64,000 bases of DNA from an uncultured Muribaculaceae bacterium. Lineage in GTDB: Bacteria > Bacteroidota > Bacteroidia > Bacteroidales > Muribaculaceae. Made by a program: the position numbers and the translations under genes. The DNA is taken from contig CAJTTG010000001.1 in NCBI GenBank assembly GCA_910579185.1, forward strand, positions 248,001-312,000, given 5' to 3'. Below, piece after piece: positions 38,160 through 47,715 of this stretch. Within the stretch, counting starts at the first letter, position 1. Every line of letters starts with the position of its first letter. The notes beneath the pieces are model-generated. The model searched no databases. It had not been told where the DNA came from and was given only the letters and a program-made list of their open reading frames with translations.

Positions 38160-38923
38160 GTCAGATCTTTTATATTAAACACAGGCCCTTCTGTGCATAC
38201 ACATACGTTTCCTTTTACTGTTTTCTCGACACAACATAGACAAGCGCCGATACCGCACGCCATCATATTTTCAAGCGAGACTTCGCAATCAGCACCTATT
38301 TCCCTTGCTTTGGCGGCAACAGCTTTCATCATTGGTGCCGGACCACAGCAGAATATATTATCCCATTGCTGATGCAGGCATCTGTTCAATGTCACGACTC
38401 CCGGATCTCCGACAGATCCATCGTCTGTCGATAAATAAACATCACCAATATTGGCAAACAGGTCGAGTTCAAGCAAATCGCCCTCCGATCTTGCTCCGAG
38501 CAGGAATGCAGGAGCCACTCCGTTGGATTTAAGAACACGGCCGAACTCCAGCAAAGGAGCCACGCCTACACCACCACCGACTAAAAGCACTCTTGCGTGT
38601 TTATTCTCCGGGATGGTAAAGCCTGTACCTAATGGCAGCACCAGATTTATCACGTCTCCTGAAGCTAATTCCATAAGACGCGCAGTTCCATCTCCGGCAT
38701 TCCGCACAAGTAACCATATTTCGTTTGCTTCGGTGTCAACCAGATTTATGGATATTGGCCGTCGGAGAAATGTTGTCCGACTCCCCTCTACCGCAACCTG
38801 GACAAATTGTCCCGGTTTAATTTCCGGTAATGGATTCCCGTCAGTTGGTGTAAGCCGCAGAAGTGTATAGGACCGGTGAATCCTCCGGTTTTCCACTATT
38901 TTGAAATCTCTGATCTGTTTCAT
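38153..38923 (-). CDS. pyrK: Dihydroorotate dehydrogenase electron-transfer subunit
   Basis: A 256-residue ferredoxin-reductase-like protein: an FAD-binding barrel (TFLRRPISINLV), an NAD-binding domain (LLVGGGVGVAPLLEFG) and a C-terminal [2Fe-2S] Cys cluster (CGIGACLCCVEK followed by CVCTEGPVF). It passes electrons from PyrD to NAD+. It is first in the pyrKD operon, behind a consensus promoter. Confidence 0.95.
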   Translation of the reverse strand: MKQIRDFKIVENRRIHRSYTLLRLTPTDGNPLPEIKPGQFVQVAVEGSRTTFLRRPISINLVDTEANEIWLLVRNAGDGTARLMELASGDVINLVLPLGTGFTIPENKHARVLLVGGGVGVAPLLEFGRVLKSNGVAPAFLLGARSEGDLLELDLFANIGDVYLSTDDGSVGDPGVVTLNRCLHQQWDNIFCCGPAPMMKAVAAKAREIGADCEVSLENMMACGIGACLCCVEKTVKGNVCVCTEGPVFNIKDLTW

Positions 38924-38947
38924 ATCGGATTTGCTTGTTTATATCCA

Positions 38948-38978
38948 CAAAATTAGTCAAAAAACAGATATAAATCAA
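38948..38978 (-). promoter_or_regulatory. Promoter of pyrKD
   Basis: On the minus strand: TTG (38976-38978), 20 bases, TAATTTTG (38948-38955). The -33 element lies directly against the glgP terminator, in its T tract. Confidence 0.72.
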
Positions 38979-38980
38979 AA

Positions 38981-39010
38981 CAGGCGTTGCCTATTTAAAA
39001 GCAACGCCTG
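38981..39010 (-). terminator. Intrinsic terminator of glgP
   Basis: A 10-bp stem (CAGGCGTTGC / GCAACGCCTG) with a 10-base loop, followed leftward by TTTTGATTTATA. It ends 2 bp before the pyrK promoter -33 element. Confidence 0.85.
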
Positions 39011-39032
39011 TCTAAATATCAATAGTCAGGAA

Positions 39033-41588
39033 TTAGATCCAGCGAACGTAGGCAAAATCCTGTCGATGCGGCAGGTTTGCATTCACCGGGTGCAGACGGA
39101 ATCCATAGCGGTAAACGCCGGCATCCTGAATCTTTCCGTTCAGACGATAGGTCACGATTCCATTTTCATCTGAAACAATGCTGAATGGTTTAACCTCAGA
39201 AAGAGATTCCTTGCCATCTTCATTTTTGAATGCGACATATTCCAATCCAAGTCCACGGCCAATCCCATTGGTGTCAACTTTAACCTCTACGGAATATGTG
39301 TTTCCGGTCGCTGATTTCTTCGGGCCTTCAGTCTTGAAGTCAAGGACTTTTACGCCACCCCATGCTTCGGCAAACTTAAGTTTCCAATCAACAATTTCTT
39401 TTGCAAGCGCAAAATCATTTGCTTCAAGAGCATTAAAGCGTTTTGCTTCCGGATCATAGAAACGTGTAATGTAGTCGTCGATCATACGCTTCATTGTGAA
39501 ATGAGGTGCGATGTGACCAATCGAGTTCTTGACATACTGTACCCATTCCGGAGAATAGCCCTTGGAGTTCTTGGCGAAATAGAGCGGAATGATTTCTGAC
39601 TCAAGCATTGAATAGATTGTGGCAGCATCAAATTTGTCCTGCATGGACTGGTCTGTGTAGGTGCGCTTGTCAGTCAATGCCCATCCGGCCTGTTCGTCAA
39701 AGCGGTAGCCTTCATACCACCAACCGTCGAGCACAGAGAAGTTGAGGACACCGTTCATTTCAGCTTTTTCGCCAGATGTACCTGAAGCCTCCAGAGGACG
39801 GGTCGGAGTGTTAAGCCAGATATCAACACCGGTAACAAGGCGTTTTGCAACTACCATGTTATAGTCTTCCAGGAAGATGATCTTTCCAAGGAATTGAGGC
39901 ATGCGAGAAATCTCCATGATGCGTTTGATGAGGCCTTGTCCAGCACCATCGGCCGGGTGTGCTTTACCAGAGAATACGAACTGTACGGGGAACTGCTCAT
40001 TATTCACGATCTTGGCCAGACGGTCAAGGTCAGTAAAGAGAAGGTGAGCACGCTTGTATGTTGCAAATCGACGGGCAAATCCTATAATCAGTGCGTTGGG
40101 GCTGATTTTGTCAACGATTTTCATGACAGCAGAGGGATCGCCTTGATTTGCGAGCCATTTTGCCTTGAAATCACGTTTTACGAAGTTGATGAATTTATTC
40201 TTCATCGTCATTCGCATATTCCAAATTTCGTCATCGCTCACCTCAAAGATCTTCTCCCAGTATTTGGGATCGCTCTGATGGTCAAACATAGCGGCTCCGA
40301 GTTTTTCATTGTAGAATTCTTTCCATTCCGAAGCAGCCCAAGTCGGCATGTGCACACCGTTGGTTACATATCCCACATGGCTTTCTTCCCAGGTGTAACC
40401 TTTCCAGATGCCGGCGAACATCTTTTTAGACACCTCACCATGCAACCAGCTTACGCCATTGGCCTCTTGACATGTGTTCAATGCAAACACACTCATTGAG
40501 AAACGTTCATTGGTGTCGGGATTTTCGCGTCCCATATTCATGAGATCCTGCCATGAAATGCCAAGTTTTGCCGGGAACTCGTGCATATATTTCCCGAATA
40601 AATCCTCGTCAAAGTAGTCATGGCCTGCTGGAACAGGAGTATGAACGGTATAGAGTGCTGATGCGCGTACCATTTCAAGAGCCTGTTCGAAGTTTAGACC
40701 TTTCTCCTGTACGAAGTCTACGAGGCGCTGGAGATTCAGAAGTGCAGCGTGACCCTCATTGCAATGATAAAGCGTTGAGTTCACACCGAGTTTTTTCAGC
40801 ATCAGAACACCACCGATGCCAAGCAGATATTCCTGCTTCAGTCTGTTTTCCCAATCACCACCATAAAGTTTATGTGTTATGGGACGATCATATTCGCTAT
40901 TCATGTCGAAGTCTGTATCAAGCAGATACAGTTTCATGCGACCAACGTTAACTCTCCATATGTGGGAATAGATTATACGACCGGGATAGGGAACCTCAAG
41001 GATCATGGGCTGGCCATCTTTGTCCATAACCTGTTCGATGGGGAGCTGGTTGAAGTTCTGCGGCTCATAGTTAGCTACTTGCTGACCATCAACAGAGAGC
41101 GACTGTGTGAAGTATCCATAGCGATAAAGGAATCCAACGGCGGTCATATCAACACAGCTGTCGGATGCTTCTTTGATATAGTCGCCGGCAAGCACACCGA
41201 GACCACCTGAATAAATCTTCAAGCAATTGCATAGACCATACTCCATCGAGAAATATGATACGGATGGAACGTCTTTGCGCATCGGTTTGCTCATGTATTC
41301 CTGGAAAGAAGCATAGACGCGATCAATGCGTGACATCATATCCTCGTCGTTCATGATCTCATTGAGACGCTCTGAACTTATACGTTGAAGAACAAGGATC
41401 GGGTTCTCTCCGGTTGATCTCCACAAATCGGGATTGATGTCTCTGAATAATGCCTTTGCCTCGCTGTTCCACACCCACCACAGATTATGGGAGATAATAT
41501 CCAGAGGCTTTAAACGCAATGGTAGTTCTGCAGTTACTGTTGCGTCGTGCAGAATCGGAGCGTTTGCTTCACTTACTTTAATTCTCAT
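39033..41588 (-). CDS. glgP: Alpha-glucan (glycogen) phosphorylase, GT35
   Basis: An 851-residue phosphorylase releasing glucose-1-phosphate from glycogen. The pyridoxal-phosphate Lys is residue 608 in [14 protein letters not shown], and the catalytic region has [15 protein letters not shown]. It is the type with an N-terminal extension (DUF3417-like, first ~100 residues: [13 protein letters not shown]). The C-terminal ~100 residues form a small beta-rich domain. It lies 44 bp downstream of the glycogen synthase gene, so synthesis and breakdown are encoded together. Confidence 0.93.
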   Translation of the reverse strand: MRIKVSEANAPILHDATVTAELPLRLKPLDIISHNLWWVWNSEAKALFRDINPDLWRSTGENPILVLQRISSERLNEIMNDEDMMSRIDRVYASFQEYMSKPMRKDVPSVSYFSMEYGLCNCLKIYSGGLGVLAGDYIKEASDSCVDMTAVGFLYRYGYFTQSLSVDGQQVANYEPQNFNQLPIEQVMDKDGQPMILEVPYPGRIIYSHIWRVNVGRMKLYLLDTDFDMNSEYDRPITHKLYGGDWENRLKQEYLLGIGGVLMLKKLGVNSTLYHCNEGHAALLNLQRLVDFVQEKGLNFEQALEMVRASALYTVHTPVPAGHDYFDEDLFGKYMHEFPAKLGISWQDLMNMGRENPDTNERFSMSVFALNTCQEANGVSWLHGEVSKKMFAGIWKGYTWEESHVGYVTNGVHMPTWAASEWKEFYNEKLGAAMFDHQSDPKYWEKIFEVSDDEIWNMRMTMKNKFINFVKRDFKAKWLANQGDPSAVMKIVDKISPNALIIGFARRFATYKRAHLLFTDLDRLAKIVNNEQFPVQFVFSGKAHPADGAGQGLIKRIMEISRMPQFLGKIIFLEDYNMVVAKRLVTGVDIWLNTPTRPLEASGTSGEKAEMNGVLNFSVLDGWWYEGYRFDEQAGWALTDKRTYTDQSMQDKFDAATIYSMLESEIIPLYFAKNSKGYSPEWVQYVKNSIGHIAPHFTMKRMIDDYITRFYDPEAKRFNALEANDFALAKEIVDWKLKFAEAWGGVKVLDFKTEGPKKSATGNTYSVEVKVDTNGIGRGLGLEYVAFKNEDGKESLSEVKPFSIVSDENGIVTYRLNGKIQDAGVYRYGFRLHPVNANLPHRQDFAYVRWI

Positions 41589-41632
41589 ATTAATTATTAT
41601 TTTGGTTTTCTATAATAGTTGTTTATAATGGG

Positions 41633-43288
41633 TTAACTTTCTCTTATATTTTTATTTTCCAATGCGATGCCAAAAGCCTGCATGTAATGCTCAATGAAAA
41701 ATGTCCAATCAGCCTTTCCGGCAGTTTGCAATGCCTTGTTGGAAATTAGTGATATTTGCTCTTTGTCGCAATCGCATAGGAATCTGATATCTCTTGAAAT
41801 GCTGTCGACAACAGCAGGATAGTTGCTGTCATTTCTTTCGGCAACGCATACACCACATTCCTCAAAGCTGGCAGTGAAATTTCGGACAATCCATTGGCCG
41901 AAGCCCGACAATGATGTGGTGACCGTTGGCACACCGAAAGCGATACTTTCAAGCGGAGTATATCCCCAAGGTTCATAATATGATGGGAATACAGTTGCAT
42001 CCATTCCGATCAGTAATTGATAATATGTCATATTGAAAATGCCGTCTGATCCGTTTAGATAGCAGGGCACATATATGACATCAACATTGGTATCCGCTGC
42101 GTTGCTGAATCCAATTGTCCAGATTCGATTAATGATCGGGTCGGACTCCGGGTTATGTAGCGAATGAGTTATGACCGGATTATTCAGACGGGTGCATCTA
42201 TTAGCCACAATGGACTGACAAAGATCCTGACGAGCATCTCCACTCCATGCAGGAACCATCACAAATGCAAGCACCTTTCGCTTTGGCTGTTCACGTGACA
42301 CATCGCTTATAGCATCAAGGAATAAGTCAATGCCTTTGTTGCGATATTCGCATCTGCCGGATGTGCACACAATGAAGGTGTTTTGATCATCATACGCCTT
42401 TCCGGTCAAGGATGATGCCACGGAAAGCATTTTGTCTCTTGCAGCCTGTCGTGCTGCTTTTATCTTAGATTTTGCCGGTACAAAATTTGGCTCAAAACCA
42501 TTCGGAGTAACAACATCCGGCTTGCGGCCGATCAGCTGTTCACATTCCAGAGCGGTTATATCGCTAACTGTGGTGAAACAATCAGCTTGGAGGGCTGCTG
42601 TTTTTTCCAACGAATGTTTTGATTGCATATTCAATTCCGATGCCATTTGGTCGCCATCATACCCCTTAAGGTAGTCATACAATGGCTTCCCATTCCCACA
42701 GATGCTTCGACCGATGGATGTTGCATGAGTAGTGAAAACCGTTGCCACTTCCGGCAGACGCCATTTGACATAAAGGAGTCCCATGCCGGTGGTCCATTCG
42801 TCAAAATGAGCTATTACGGATTTGCCCGCACATTTATAATGATCATACAAGCTCTCAATAACAAGACCTACTGCATGAGAGAATGCACAAGCTTCGTCAT
42901 AGTCTCCATATGCGTGTAGAGAATCCACGCCATACAAATCCCACATCTTGCCATAGAACTCATTCTTGGCTGAGTACATGCCGTCAAACTTGACCAATAT
43001 GGCCAATGGCTTGCCGGGAATATCCCAACGCCCTACTCTGACTGCAACGCCTTCGGGGAAGACAGCTTTGCGACGCCATGAATTCAAAAGCGTTTTTGAT
43101 TCAATAAAATATGGCGATGGATTATCTTCAGACCAGACATCCGGTCCGATAAACATTAACCTATCCTTATATAATTTATGCAGGTTCTTGGCTTTTGTCG
43201 AAAGGACCGTGTATATCCCTCCGACCTTATTACAGACTTCCCATGATGCTTCAATCAGCAAATCGAGCCCGACATAAGATTCATTCAT
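41633..43288 (-). CDS. Glycogen synthase, GT3-like
   Basis: A 551-residue glycosyltransferase resembling the eukaryotic-type GT3 glycogen synthases used by Bacteroidetes rather than ADP-glucose GlgA. Opening: LLIEASWEVCNKVGGIYTVLSTKA (glucan/UDP-binding region). C-terminal active-site region: FPSYYEPWGYTPLESIAFGVPT, with the catalytic Glu residues. It has its own consensus promoter and is first of a two-gene operon with glgP. Confidence 0.9.
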   Translation of the reverse strand: MNESYVGLDLLIEASWEVCNKVGGIYTVLSTKAKNLHKLYKDRLMFIGPDVWSEDNPSPYFIESKTLLNSWRRKAVFPEGVAVRVGRWDIPGKPLAILVKFDGMYSAKNEFYGKMWDLYGVDSLHAYGDYDEACAFSHAVGLVIESLYDHYKCAGKSVIAHFDEWTTGMGLLYVKWRLPEVATVFTTHATSIGRSICGNGKPLYDYLKGYDGDQMASELNMQSKHSLEKTAALQADCFTTVSDITALECEQLIGRKPDVVTPNGFEPNFVPAKSKIKAARQAARDKMLSVASSLTGKAYDDQNTFIVCTSGRCEYRNKGIDLFLDAISDVSREQPKRKVLAFVMVPAWSGDARQDLCQSIVANRCTRLNNPVITHSLHNPESDPIINRIWTIGFSNAADTNVDVIYVPCYLNGSDGIFNMTYYQLLIGMDATVFPSYYEPWGYTPLESIAFGVPTVTTSLSGFGQWIVRNFTASFEECGVCVAERNDSNYPAVVDSISRDIRFLCDCDKEQISLISNKALQTAGKADWTFFIEHYMQAFGIALENKNIRES

Positions 43289-43314
43289 AAATTGCTGCTT
43301 TCAAAAATTTGCCA

Positions 43315-43345
43315 CAAAGGTACTCATTTCAGACTAATAAAGCAA
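43315..43345 (-). promoter_or_regulatory. Promoter of the glycogen synthase - phosphorylase operon
   Basis: On the minus strand: TTG (43343-43345), 20 bases, TACCTTTG (43315-43322). The leader is about 20 nt. Confidence 0.72.
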
Positions 43346-43395
43346 CTATAATTCAAGTTAATTCGCAGATCGTCACAATATTTATGAAAAATAGC

Positions 43396-43426
43396 TTGCA
43401 TATAACCGCATAAAAGCCTATCTTTG
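43396..43426 (+). promoter_or_regulatory. Promoter of ssrA
   Basis: TTG (43396-43398), 20 bases, TATCTTTG (43419-43426). The precursor would carry about 70 nt before the mature tmRNA 5' end. Confidence 0.72.
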
Positions 43427-43501
43427 CACAACCCAAAATCATCTTGAGAGCAGGTCTGATTCTGGGTATACGCTCACTGATGCTATCAGTAAGCCACCTA
43501 T

Positions 43502-43900
43502 GGGGTTGACTGGTTTTGACAGCGTGTAGAAGTGGTGTGTAAGCATGCAGAGCCATGATGGAAGGTGCTCTTTAAACTCCGACATCAACAATTTTAAATG
43601 GCGAAAACAACTACGCTCTTGCTGCCTGATCGAAGTACAGTAGATCACGCTTAATCGCTGCAACAGTTGCGGTGACAAGACATCGCCCGATTGCCAACGT
43701 TCCGAGGCTAATCGACAAGGCGGTGCAGGTAAATCGGAAATAGGAAGCCGAATGCCTCGAGAAGCTTCCGAAATTTTAGAGGATAAGGTTGCGGTTGGTG
43801 GCTTTTTGCCTGCTGCAACACGAAAACCAAGTAAAAGCTAAGCATGTAGAAAGCTCATTAGTTCCACGTTTGGACGAGGGTTCGAATCCCTCCAGCTCCA
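43502..43900 (+). ncRNA. ssrA: Transfer-messenger RNA (tmRNA)
   Basis: The 5' end GGGGTTGACTGGTTTTGACA and the 3' end CAGCTCC plus discriminator A pair into a 7-bp acceptor stem, and the T arm is GAGGGTTCGAATCCCTC. The tag reading frame at 43600-43629 encodes GENNYALAA then TGA, the tag I know from Bacteroidetes. The 3' CCA is not encoded at the predicted end, so it would have to be added. A promoter and a terminator flank it. It works with SmpB to rescue stalled ribosomes. Confidence 0.97.
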
Positions 43901-43912
43901 CTCAAGTAAATA

Positions 43913-43950
43913 AAAAAACCGCAGAACTAACTGATAGTCTGCGGTTTTTT
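43913..43950 (+). terminator. Intrinsic terminator of ssrA
   Basis: A 13-bp perfect stem (AAAAAACCGCAGA / TCTGCGGTTTTTT) with a 12-base loop, 12 bp after the tmRNA 3' end. Confidence 0.93.
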
Positions 43951-44022
43951 ATTGCAATTAAAATTGCGAGGAGCTAAAGGGCTGTGTCTAATCCTTTATG
44001 GTTAAAGACAGAGCATCTGAGG

Positions 44023-45276
44023 TCAATCGCCGTCAATCATGAAGATAAGGCCGGACGCTTTGTTGCTGCGACCCCATGTGCCTTCATAGAGCATGCCTCC
44101 GGGTGGCACATCCGTTCCGTACTTCACATAATGCAGAGTCCATTCGGATTTTTCAGAGTCGTGCCCTAACTGCACTCTCAGAACACCTTCGCTGTCAAGA
44201 TATCCGTTGAAGTCAAGGTCTATGCCGTTCTCATTATGATAACGGCCGTGAAGCTCGCCATCTTCAGTGATATAACATTTAACCCTCACCACATTTTCGC
44301 CGATATATCCGACAGCACTAAGTGGCGTAGAAGTAGAGCCCCATTCTCCGGATGTGTTTAGGTAAGCCTGTTCACTGCCATACCTGATAGCGTTGACAGA
44401 GTTGTTCATTCCACTTAAAATATGATCCGTATCGGCGCACAAATCAAGCAGGTTTACTCCAAGAGGATGCCCATATCCCTCCGCGTCATCTTCATCAATA
44501 CTTTCTACTTCGATACTTTCTACTTCGTATGGATCCAAGTCATTATAGGAGGACATATCACTATCCAGTTCCTCCACCTCATACATGTCATCATCAAGTT
44601 TGTCCATGGCAGCAAAGCTAAAATAAACACCTGAGCCGAGCAATACGGCACAAACTGCCATGATAATCCAATCAAGCATTGTAAACGAAACCTTAGAGCT
44701 TTCCTTCTTCTCTGCCGATGGCAAACAGAGGAAAATGAGAAGGACTATATACCCTACAAGAGGAACAATGGCAATGAAAATCATATATGGACTCTTACCG
44801 GCATCCCGAAGTCGTCTGACGGTCAAGGCCAATGATGGCACGATCAAGATGAGCGAGATGATTGAGATAATGGCAACGCCAACTATCATTCCAGTCATTC
44901 CCCCAAGTCCGGAAAGCAGCAAAACTAATCCAAACAATCCGATATTGATAATTTGCATCGCTAACCACGCCATCCAGAAATCCTTGCGCGATGCACAGCC
45001 TGAGAAGTCCTTGAATTGGTGAAAATAAGGCAGTTTGAAATAGGTTTCAAAAAAGCCATTTTTTTTCATTCCGCAGTTATAGACTGGTCTTTTAGCCGGG
45101 GATTCCGGGCAATCCGATGTCTCAATAGCGTTCATTTGCGCTCTATTAATCTGTGACTGTGGGTTACTTACTATTTGGGGTGTGGAAGAAGAGATGTCGA
45201 GCCATTCGCCGCAAAATCGGCACTTCTTTGCACTGTCCGCAATCTCCTCGCCACAATATGGGCACTTTTTTTTCAT
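44023..45276 (-). CDS. Zinc-ribbon DUF805-like membrane protein with C-terminal exported domain
   Basis: A 417-residue protein. An N-terminal double-CxxC zinc ribbon (CPYCGEEIADSAKKCRFCGE) is followed by a Ser/Pro-rich linker, then a DUF805-like four-helix membrane domain (~85-215: FSGCASRKDFWMAWL, ALTVRRLRDAGKSP) and one more membrane helix (~225-245). After these come an acidic Asp/Glu-rich stretch (~250-285) and a C-terminal globular domain (~290-417). The same zinc ribbon opens the 176-residue protein at 46765-47295. It is the last gene of a leftward set of zinc-ribbon and lipoprotein genes. Function is unknown. Confidence 0.75.
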   Translation of the reverse strand: MKKKCPYCGEEIADSAKKCRFCGEWLDISSSTPQIVSNPQSQINRAQMNAIETSDCPESPAKRPVYNCGMKKNGFFETYFKLPYFHQFKDFSGCASRKDFWMAWLAMQIINIGLFGLVLLLSGLGGMTGMIVGVAIISIISLILIVPSLALTVRRLRDAGKSPYMIFIAIVPLVGYIVLLIFLCLPSAEKKESSKVSFTMLDWIIMAVCAVLLGSGVYFSFAAMDKLDDDMYEVEELDSDMSSYNDLDPYEVESIEVESIDEDDAEGYGHPLGVNLLDLCADTDHILSGMNNSVNAIRYGSEQAYLNTSGEWGSTSTPLSAVGYIGENVVRVKCYITEDGELHGRYHNENGIDLDFNGYLDSEGVLRVQLGHDSEKSEWTLHYVKYGTDVPPGGMLYEGTWGRSNKASGLIFMIDGD

Positions 45277-45325
45277 ATCCAGCTACTATAATAATTAAGA
45301 CTGATTAAGCCGTCCATGAAACTAT

Positions 45326-45703
45326 TTAGAATGATTCGTCTTCCAGAGATACACGCTGCTTTTCGCTGATTGCCTCTAAACGTGCACCAAGTGATTTGAC
45401 ATCTTTCTTAAGTGTTTCAGGGAAATTAGGTTCATCCTCAGAGCAGATGTACAAAGCACAATACATCATCGACATCGACATCGCTTCTTGTTCGTTTTCC
45501 TTTTCCCACTTGTTCAAGTCTTTTGCGCCTTCTACATCATCGAGAGCATAACCGAGTTGTTCCACCATTATCGTGTAGTCTTTCTCGGTGAAGTTTTTCT
45601 TGTTGATGATTTTGTCAACGACATTCTGGTCGTAGTGTCCACCGCCACAGGCAGTCAAGAGCATCATAATTACGGACGCTCCAAATAGAAAAATCTTTTT
45701 CAT
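45326..45703 (-). CDS. Small lipoprotein, unknown function
   Basis: A 125-residue protein with a lipoprotein signal peptide (MKKIFLFGASVIMMLLTACG, lipobox LTAC). The mature part is charged and helical. I recognise no family. It lies between other small lipoprotein and zinc-ribbon genes on the same strand, about 50-70 bp from each. Confidence 0.7.
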   Translation of the reverse strand: MKKIFLFGASVIMMLLTACGGGHYDQNVVDKIINKKNFTEKDYTIMVEQLGYALDDVEGAKDLNKWEKENEQEAMSMSMMYCALYICSEDEPNFPETLKKDVKSLGARLEAISEKQRVSLEDESF

Positions 45704-45774
45704 CTGTTGTTTTTTAGTTATAAATTACTTAAATTGGTTTATTGTCATCAATTGTATTGTGTTTGTCCGGCCAA

Positions 45775-46365
45775 TTATTTAGCCGAATTGCAGTCACCAT
45801 CGTGAAGGCAGTAGGCATCCGTCAATGAAACATGCTCATTAATCATCTTCATAAGTTCTGCCGGCTTATATTCAAAATCTTTATCGATAAATGAATCTGT
45901 CTCGTAAGACATCCGGAACTTGCCATCACGTGCACAGAGAGCCGCAAAAAGCATAGTCCAATACCTATTGTAATTCTTGTTTATATACCCGGAGACATCC
46001 TTCTTGGTCATATTTTCAATCTTGGCAGCATCGAGAGCGTTTACCATGTCCCCAAAATCTCCAAAGAGAGCAGAACTGACCGCTCGGCCTACTTGGTCGA
46101 AAGGCTTTGTGAGTGTGAAACGATCTAAAAAATTGCTATACTCTGCACGGACTTCATTAGCAAGCATATCCGGATCGTCGGCTAATTCCTGCAAGACCGC
46201 ATTTGCATGCTCACTGATAGCATTCTCACTGTCATCCCATGCATCGGGGATTGCACTGATGAGATCATCCACTTGCATGGTATATGAATCGCATGATGGC
46301 AGAGCCATGAAGCTCAGATACAATGAAATCATGCACATTATTCGAAATAATCTCTGTCGTATCAT
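45775..46365 (-). CDS. Lipoprotein, unknown function
   Basis: A 196-residue protein with a signal peptide and lipobox (LPSC). The C-terminus NEHVSLTDAYCLHDGDCNSAK contains two Cys. Parts of this gene (its 3' end and an internal ANEVRAEY stretch) reappear as a fused remnant at 47566-47642. The start overlaps the upstream gene's stop by 4 bp, so the two are translationally coupled. No family recognised. Confidence 0.7.
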   Translation of the reverse strand: MIRQRLFRIMCMISLYLSFMALPSCDSYTMQVDDLISAIPDAWDDSENAISEHANAVLQELADDPDMLANEVRAEYSNFLDRFTLTKPFDQVGRAVSSALFGDFGDMVNALDAAKIENMTKKDVSGYINKNYNRYWTMLFAALCARDGKFRMSYETDSFIDKDFEYKPAELMKMINEHVSLTDAYCLHDGDCNSAK

Positions 46366-46775
46366 TTTTGCTTAATAATTTTTCTGAGTTCAGAAGGTGT
46401 GAAGATCGCATGCAACTCCAGTTCGTCAATTGTTATACAGAACGCGAGACGCTTCTTCTCCGCGATAATTCTGTCAATGACAGGCCCTTGTTCAAGGTTC
46501 TTGACAAGTGACTCGCAAAAAGCATCTATAGCAGCCTCCGATTCGATCATCATAATGGCCTTGCCAACATTCTCTGGAGTATTCTTAAGTGTGAGATTGA
46601 GCACCAACAGTTCATCGGAAACAATTGCGTTGACGCCGGTTTTCTTGCTTTTGGCATTCACTCTCTTCACAAAGTCAGGAATCACCTTGTTTGATTTAGG
46701 TGTTGAATCGCAGGCGCACGTCATTATTCCCAAAATGACGGCGACGCACATACATTGTATATTTTTAATAGTCAT
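46362..46775 (-). CDS. Small exported protein / possible lipoprotein
   Basis: A 137-residue protein with an N-terminal hydrophobic signal (MTIKNIQCMCVAVILGIMTC) ending in an imperfect lipobox (TCAC). The ATG at 46775 is chosen because it overlaps the upstream zinc-ribbon gene by 11 bp; an ATG at 46793 is also possible. No family recognised. It overlaps the downstream lipoprotein gene by 4 bp. Confidence 0.65.
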   Translation of the reverse strand: MTIKNIQCMCVAVILGIMTCACDSTPKSNKVIPDFVKRVNAKSKKTGVNAIVSDELLVLNLTLKNTPENVGKAIMMIESEAAIDAFCESLVKNLEQGPVIDRIIAEKKRLAFCITIDELELHAIFTPSELRKIIKQK

Positions 46776-47295
46776 CGTCAGCCTTCCGATCATTTAAATT
46801 TATGCTGATTGCTCCGAAACCCAAAACAGCACCTACGAGCACTGCAACCCATGTCGGTGCATTCAAAACTGCGGCCACCACACCGACCAAAAATCCAACT
46901 GCCGCACCCAGCACAATGCAGATGATGTGTCCCAGAAATGGGATTTTGACAGCAATCGCCAGTATTATCATCGCAGCCAGACCTATCCAGAAATTCCAGA
47001 TCCCCCAGGCTATACCGCTAACAAAAAACAACTCAGTCCAGAGCCAACCTGAAGATGACGACGAACTCCCGGCATTGACATCGACATTGACTTCTGTGTC
47101 TTGTGAAATCTCATTATTAATCACAATCTGCGGAATTTGGCTTGCTTTGGCCATAGAAATAGGCTCTGCCACGGCATATTCCTCCCGAGGCGCAGCTACT
47201 ATGGCCTCACCATTGAGCCATTCTCCGCAAAAACGGCATTTCACTGCCGATGCCTTTATCACCTCTCCACAATACGGACATTGTTTATCCTTCAT
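46765..47295 (-). CDS. Zinc-ribbon membrane protein, unknown function
   Basis: A 176-residue protein: an N-terminal double-CxxC zinc ribbon (CPYCGEVIKASAVKCRFCGE), a ~40-residue Ser-rich linker, then a glycine- and alanine-rich hydrophobic domain with three or four membrane segments (~90-165). The ATG at 47295 (MKDKQ) is used; an in-frame start at 47319 would add 8 residues. It seems to head the leftward set, behind a TACCTTTG -7 element (47337-47344) that lies in the repeated promoter region. Confidence 0.68.
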   Translation of the reverse strand: MKDKQCPYCGEVIKASAVKCRFCGEWLNGEAIVAAPREEYAVAEPISMAKASQIPQIVINNEISQDTEVNVDVNAGSSSSSSGWLWTELFFVSGIAWGIWNFWIGLAAMIILAIAVKIPFLGHIICIVLGAAVGFLVGVVAAVLNAPTWVAVLVGAVLGFGAISINLNDRKADDDY

Positions 47296-47312
47296 AAATA
47301 TCGCGTTTATAA

Positions 47313-47538
47313 TTATCAAATCAGTTCTTGCATTGGCAAAGGTAATACAAGCTTATCAGTTCAATTCGGTTCATCGCAATTCATTCTGATTCATTTTGGA
47401 TCAGTTCGGTTCACTCCAATTCACGAAAACAACCTTTATTTTTCACATGGTTTGCTTTTTATTACTACTTGTGAAGTATTTAGGATGAATATCATGCAGC
47501 AGTATTCTCAATATTTCATAGAGTGCTTGCGCCAGGAA
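47313..47538. repeat. Duplicated promoter-region repeat, left copy (degenerate)
   Basis: Matches 48999-49237 over about 220 bp: the GCATTGG..CAAAG..TAATACAAG segment, seven 10-bp units, the CACGAAAACA-CCTTTATTTT segment, and the first codons of the gene that starts at 49185 (here 47485-47538, encoding MNIMQQYSQYFIECLRQE). In this copy the rightward -7 element has lost two T and the -33 is altered, so the rightward promoter is probably dead. The coding remnant stops after about 27 codons. Confidence 0.85.
47357..47426. repeat. Tandem repeat, 7 x 10 bp (left copy)
   Basis: Seven contiguous units of exactly 10 bp with the core TTCA at fixed phase (for example CAGTTCAATT, CGGTTCATCG, CAATTCATTC). 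The same seven-unit block occurs at 49058-49127. Confidence 0.9.
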
Positions 47539-47565
47539 TTGTATTGTGTTTGTCCGCAAATTATT

Positions 47566-47715
47566 TAGCCGAATTGCAGTCATCATCGCGACGGCAGTAG
47601 GCATCCGTCAATGAAACATGCTCTCCACGGACTTCATTGGCTCTTTCTTTTCTTATTTCTTCGACTAACTGTTTAAAATACTCATTCTGCGGTTCATGTT
47701 CCTGATGGAGATCCG
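47566..47715 (-). pseudogene. Mosaic pseudogene built from neighbouring gene ends
   Basis: Read leftward it encodes, in one frame, the C-terminal segment of the DUF805-like gene at 48268 (EPQNEYFKQLVEEIRKERANE). An internal scrap of the lipoprotein gene at 45775 (ANEVRGEH) follows, and then that gene's C-terminus (VSLTDAYC..DDDCNSAK and stop). The joints fall at short shared sequence (ANE, EH). It directly abuts the inverted 5' remnant in the left promoter repeat and overlaps, in another frame, the end of the lipoprotein gene at 47694. Confidence 0.8.

Noticed and set aside
47485..47568. 27-codon ORF MNIMQQYSQYF...
   Set aside because: It is the duplicated 5' end of the gene at 49185, ended by the inverted mosaic; its promoter copy has lost bases of the -7 element.
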